Below, piece after piece: positions 63,531 through 64,000 of a stretch of DNA of 64,000 nt. The stretch spans positions 1 through 64,000 of the forward strand of contig CAWDPQ010000018.1 of assembly GCA_963804245.1 (NCBI GenBank). Direction: 5' to 3'. The stretch's first letter is position 1, and every line of letters begins with the position of its first letter. Made by a program: the position numbers and the translations under genes. This stretch comes from CAWDPQ01 sp963804245 (GTDB lineage: Bacteria > Acidobacteriota > Vicinamibacteria > Vicinamibacterales > 2-12-FULL-66-21). Under the pieces are notes generated by a model. That model ran no database searches and had not been told where the DNA came from. It saw only the letters and a program-made list of their open reading frames with translations.

Positions 63531-64000
63531 GTGCCCGGCAGCGCGACGCGCGTCTCCCCATCGTTCACAGATCCGAGACGCCGCCGAGCGCCGGCTGCGG
63601 CGAGAGCGAACATCGCGGCGGTCCATGTCGAGAGCAGCCCGGCCAGCCACAAGCCGCCGTGCCCCAGCCACCATCCCACGAGCGACCCGGTGCCGATGCC
63701 GGCAGGCGCCGTCTGCTCGAGTGTGAACAGCATCGTGACGCGTAGCGCCGACAGCGGGTTGAGCATGAGGGGCAGCACCCATGTGCTCGGGTGTTGTTGA
63801 ACCAAGACTGCCCCCGAGAGCGCGAGCAGCAAGAGGTCCACCCCGAACAGCAGCACGAACCAGACGCCCAGCGCCACCAGGAGCCCGCGCACGTGATCCC
63901 GGACCCAGCACCCGATCGCCAGCCCGAGCAGAGACAGAACCAGACACACGCCTGCCGCAGCCGAGCCGACGAACGTGAGCGACGATGTCAATCCGCTCGT
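63527..64000 (-). CDS. nosY: NosY-like ABC transporter permease (partial at window edge)
   Basis: The frame runs off the right edge; only the C-terminal about 157 residues are present. Four or more hydrophobic segments: TFVGSAAAGVCLVLSLLGLA, GLLVALGVWFVLLFGVDLLL, VGWWLGHGGLWLAGLLSTWT. The pattern SLLGLAIGCWVRDHVRGLLV, the LFGVDLLLLAL helix and LPLMLNPLSALRVTMLFTLE are characteristic of NosY, the membrane part of the NosDFY transporter that matures nitrous oxide reductase (ABC-2 type). RIC and Crp/Fnr nearby support this. The rest of a nos cluster would lie outside the window to the right. Confidence 0.7.
   Translation of the reverse strand, partial: TSGLTSSLTFVGSAAAGVCLVLSLLGLAIGCWVRDHVRGLLVALGVWFVLLFGVDLLLLALSGAVLVQQHPSTWVLPLMLNPLSALRVTMLFTLEQTAPAGIGTGSLVGWWLGHGGLWLAGLLSTWTAAMFALAAAGARRRLGSVNDGETRVALPGT

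Noticed and set aside
1..64000. CRISPR arrays, rRNA, tRNA, integrase, IS transposase
   Set aside because: Looked for direct repeats with spacers, tRNA-like cloverleaf sequences and DDE or Tyr/Ser recombinase motifs; none recognised by eye.

Overview
The window reads as a high-GC chromosome segment from an Acidobacteriota bacterium, most likely of the Vicinamibacteria type. The evidence is the combination of two FtsX/MacB-type 'acidobacterial duplicated orphan permease' (ADOP) genes, one with a PadR regulator, an Oar-like TonB-dependent receptor with a carboxypeptidase-regulatory N-terminus, six Hanks-type Ser/Thr kinases mostly joined to periplasmic beta-propeller or TPR domains, an ECF sigma factor paired with a kinase, and many Tat- or Sec-exported enzymes. 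No rRNA, tRNA, CRISPR array, integrase or intact insertion sequence was recognised.

Layout. 0-8.7 kb: a kinase fused to a formylglycine-generating-enzyme-like domain (frameshifted and cut by the window edge), a DUF1877 gene, a broken small secreted protein, a PQQ dehydrogenase with an unusual haem motif, an exported sugar-isomerase-like protein, and a TPR gene split by an in-frame stop. 8.7-15.3 kb: an Oar-like outer-membrane receptor, an ADOP permease and an ankyrin fragment. 15.3-26.1 kb: a ScyD-like propeller fused to a ricin-type lectin, an exported HpcH/HpaI aldolase, a broken kinase-propeller, an ABC-2 type exporter pair, a second exported isomerase-like protein, an SDR and a cupin. 26.2-30.5 kb: a degenerate sigma-54-activator-like ATPase fragment divergent from an ECF sigma factor plus kinase. 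30.5-35.6 kb: gene remnants (PhoD-like, RraA-like), a serine hydrolase and a 910-residue coiled-coil protein. 36-46.7 kb: an ankyrin protein, a kinase-propeller, a YncE-like propeller, a ThuA-like protein, a PIG-L deacetylase and an ADOP-PadR pair. 46.8-52 kb: a carboxypeptidase-regulatory-repeat protein, a GH39 enzyme (frameshifted), a patchwork of fragments and a second PIG-L enzyme. 52-58.9 kb: two kinases (propeller; TPR) and a membrane protein. 59-64 kb: a methyltransferase fragment, a vanadium-haloperoxidase-like protein divergent from an HxlR regulator, then a probable nitrogen-oxide module: Ric/YtfE repair protein, Crp/Fnr regulator and a partial NosY-like permease.

How it fits together. 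The theme is sensing and exporting: membrane kinases with extracytoplasmic propeller, TPR or FGE-like domains, outer-membrane uptake, and exported enzymes acting on sugars, alcohols and possibly plant or aromatic material. Several genes carry a -10-like hexamer only 6-9 bases before the start codon, which suggests leaderless transcripts. Many genes are broken by single-base indels, a nonsense codon or truncation. Some are clearly true decay (fragments joined to unrelated sequence), but the single-base indels could also be assembly errors, and the sequence alone cannot separate these.
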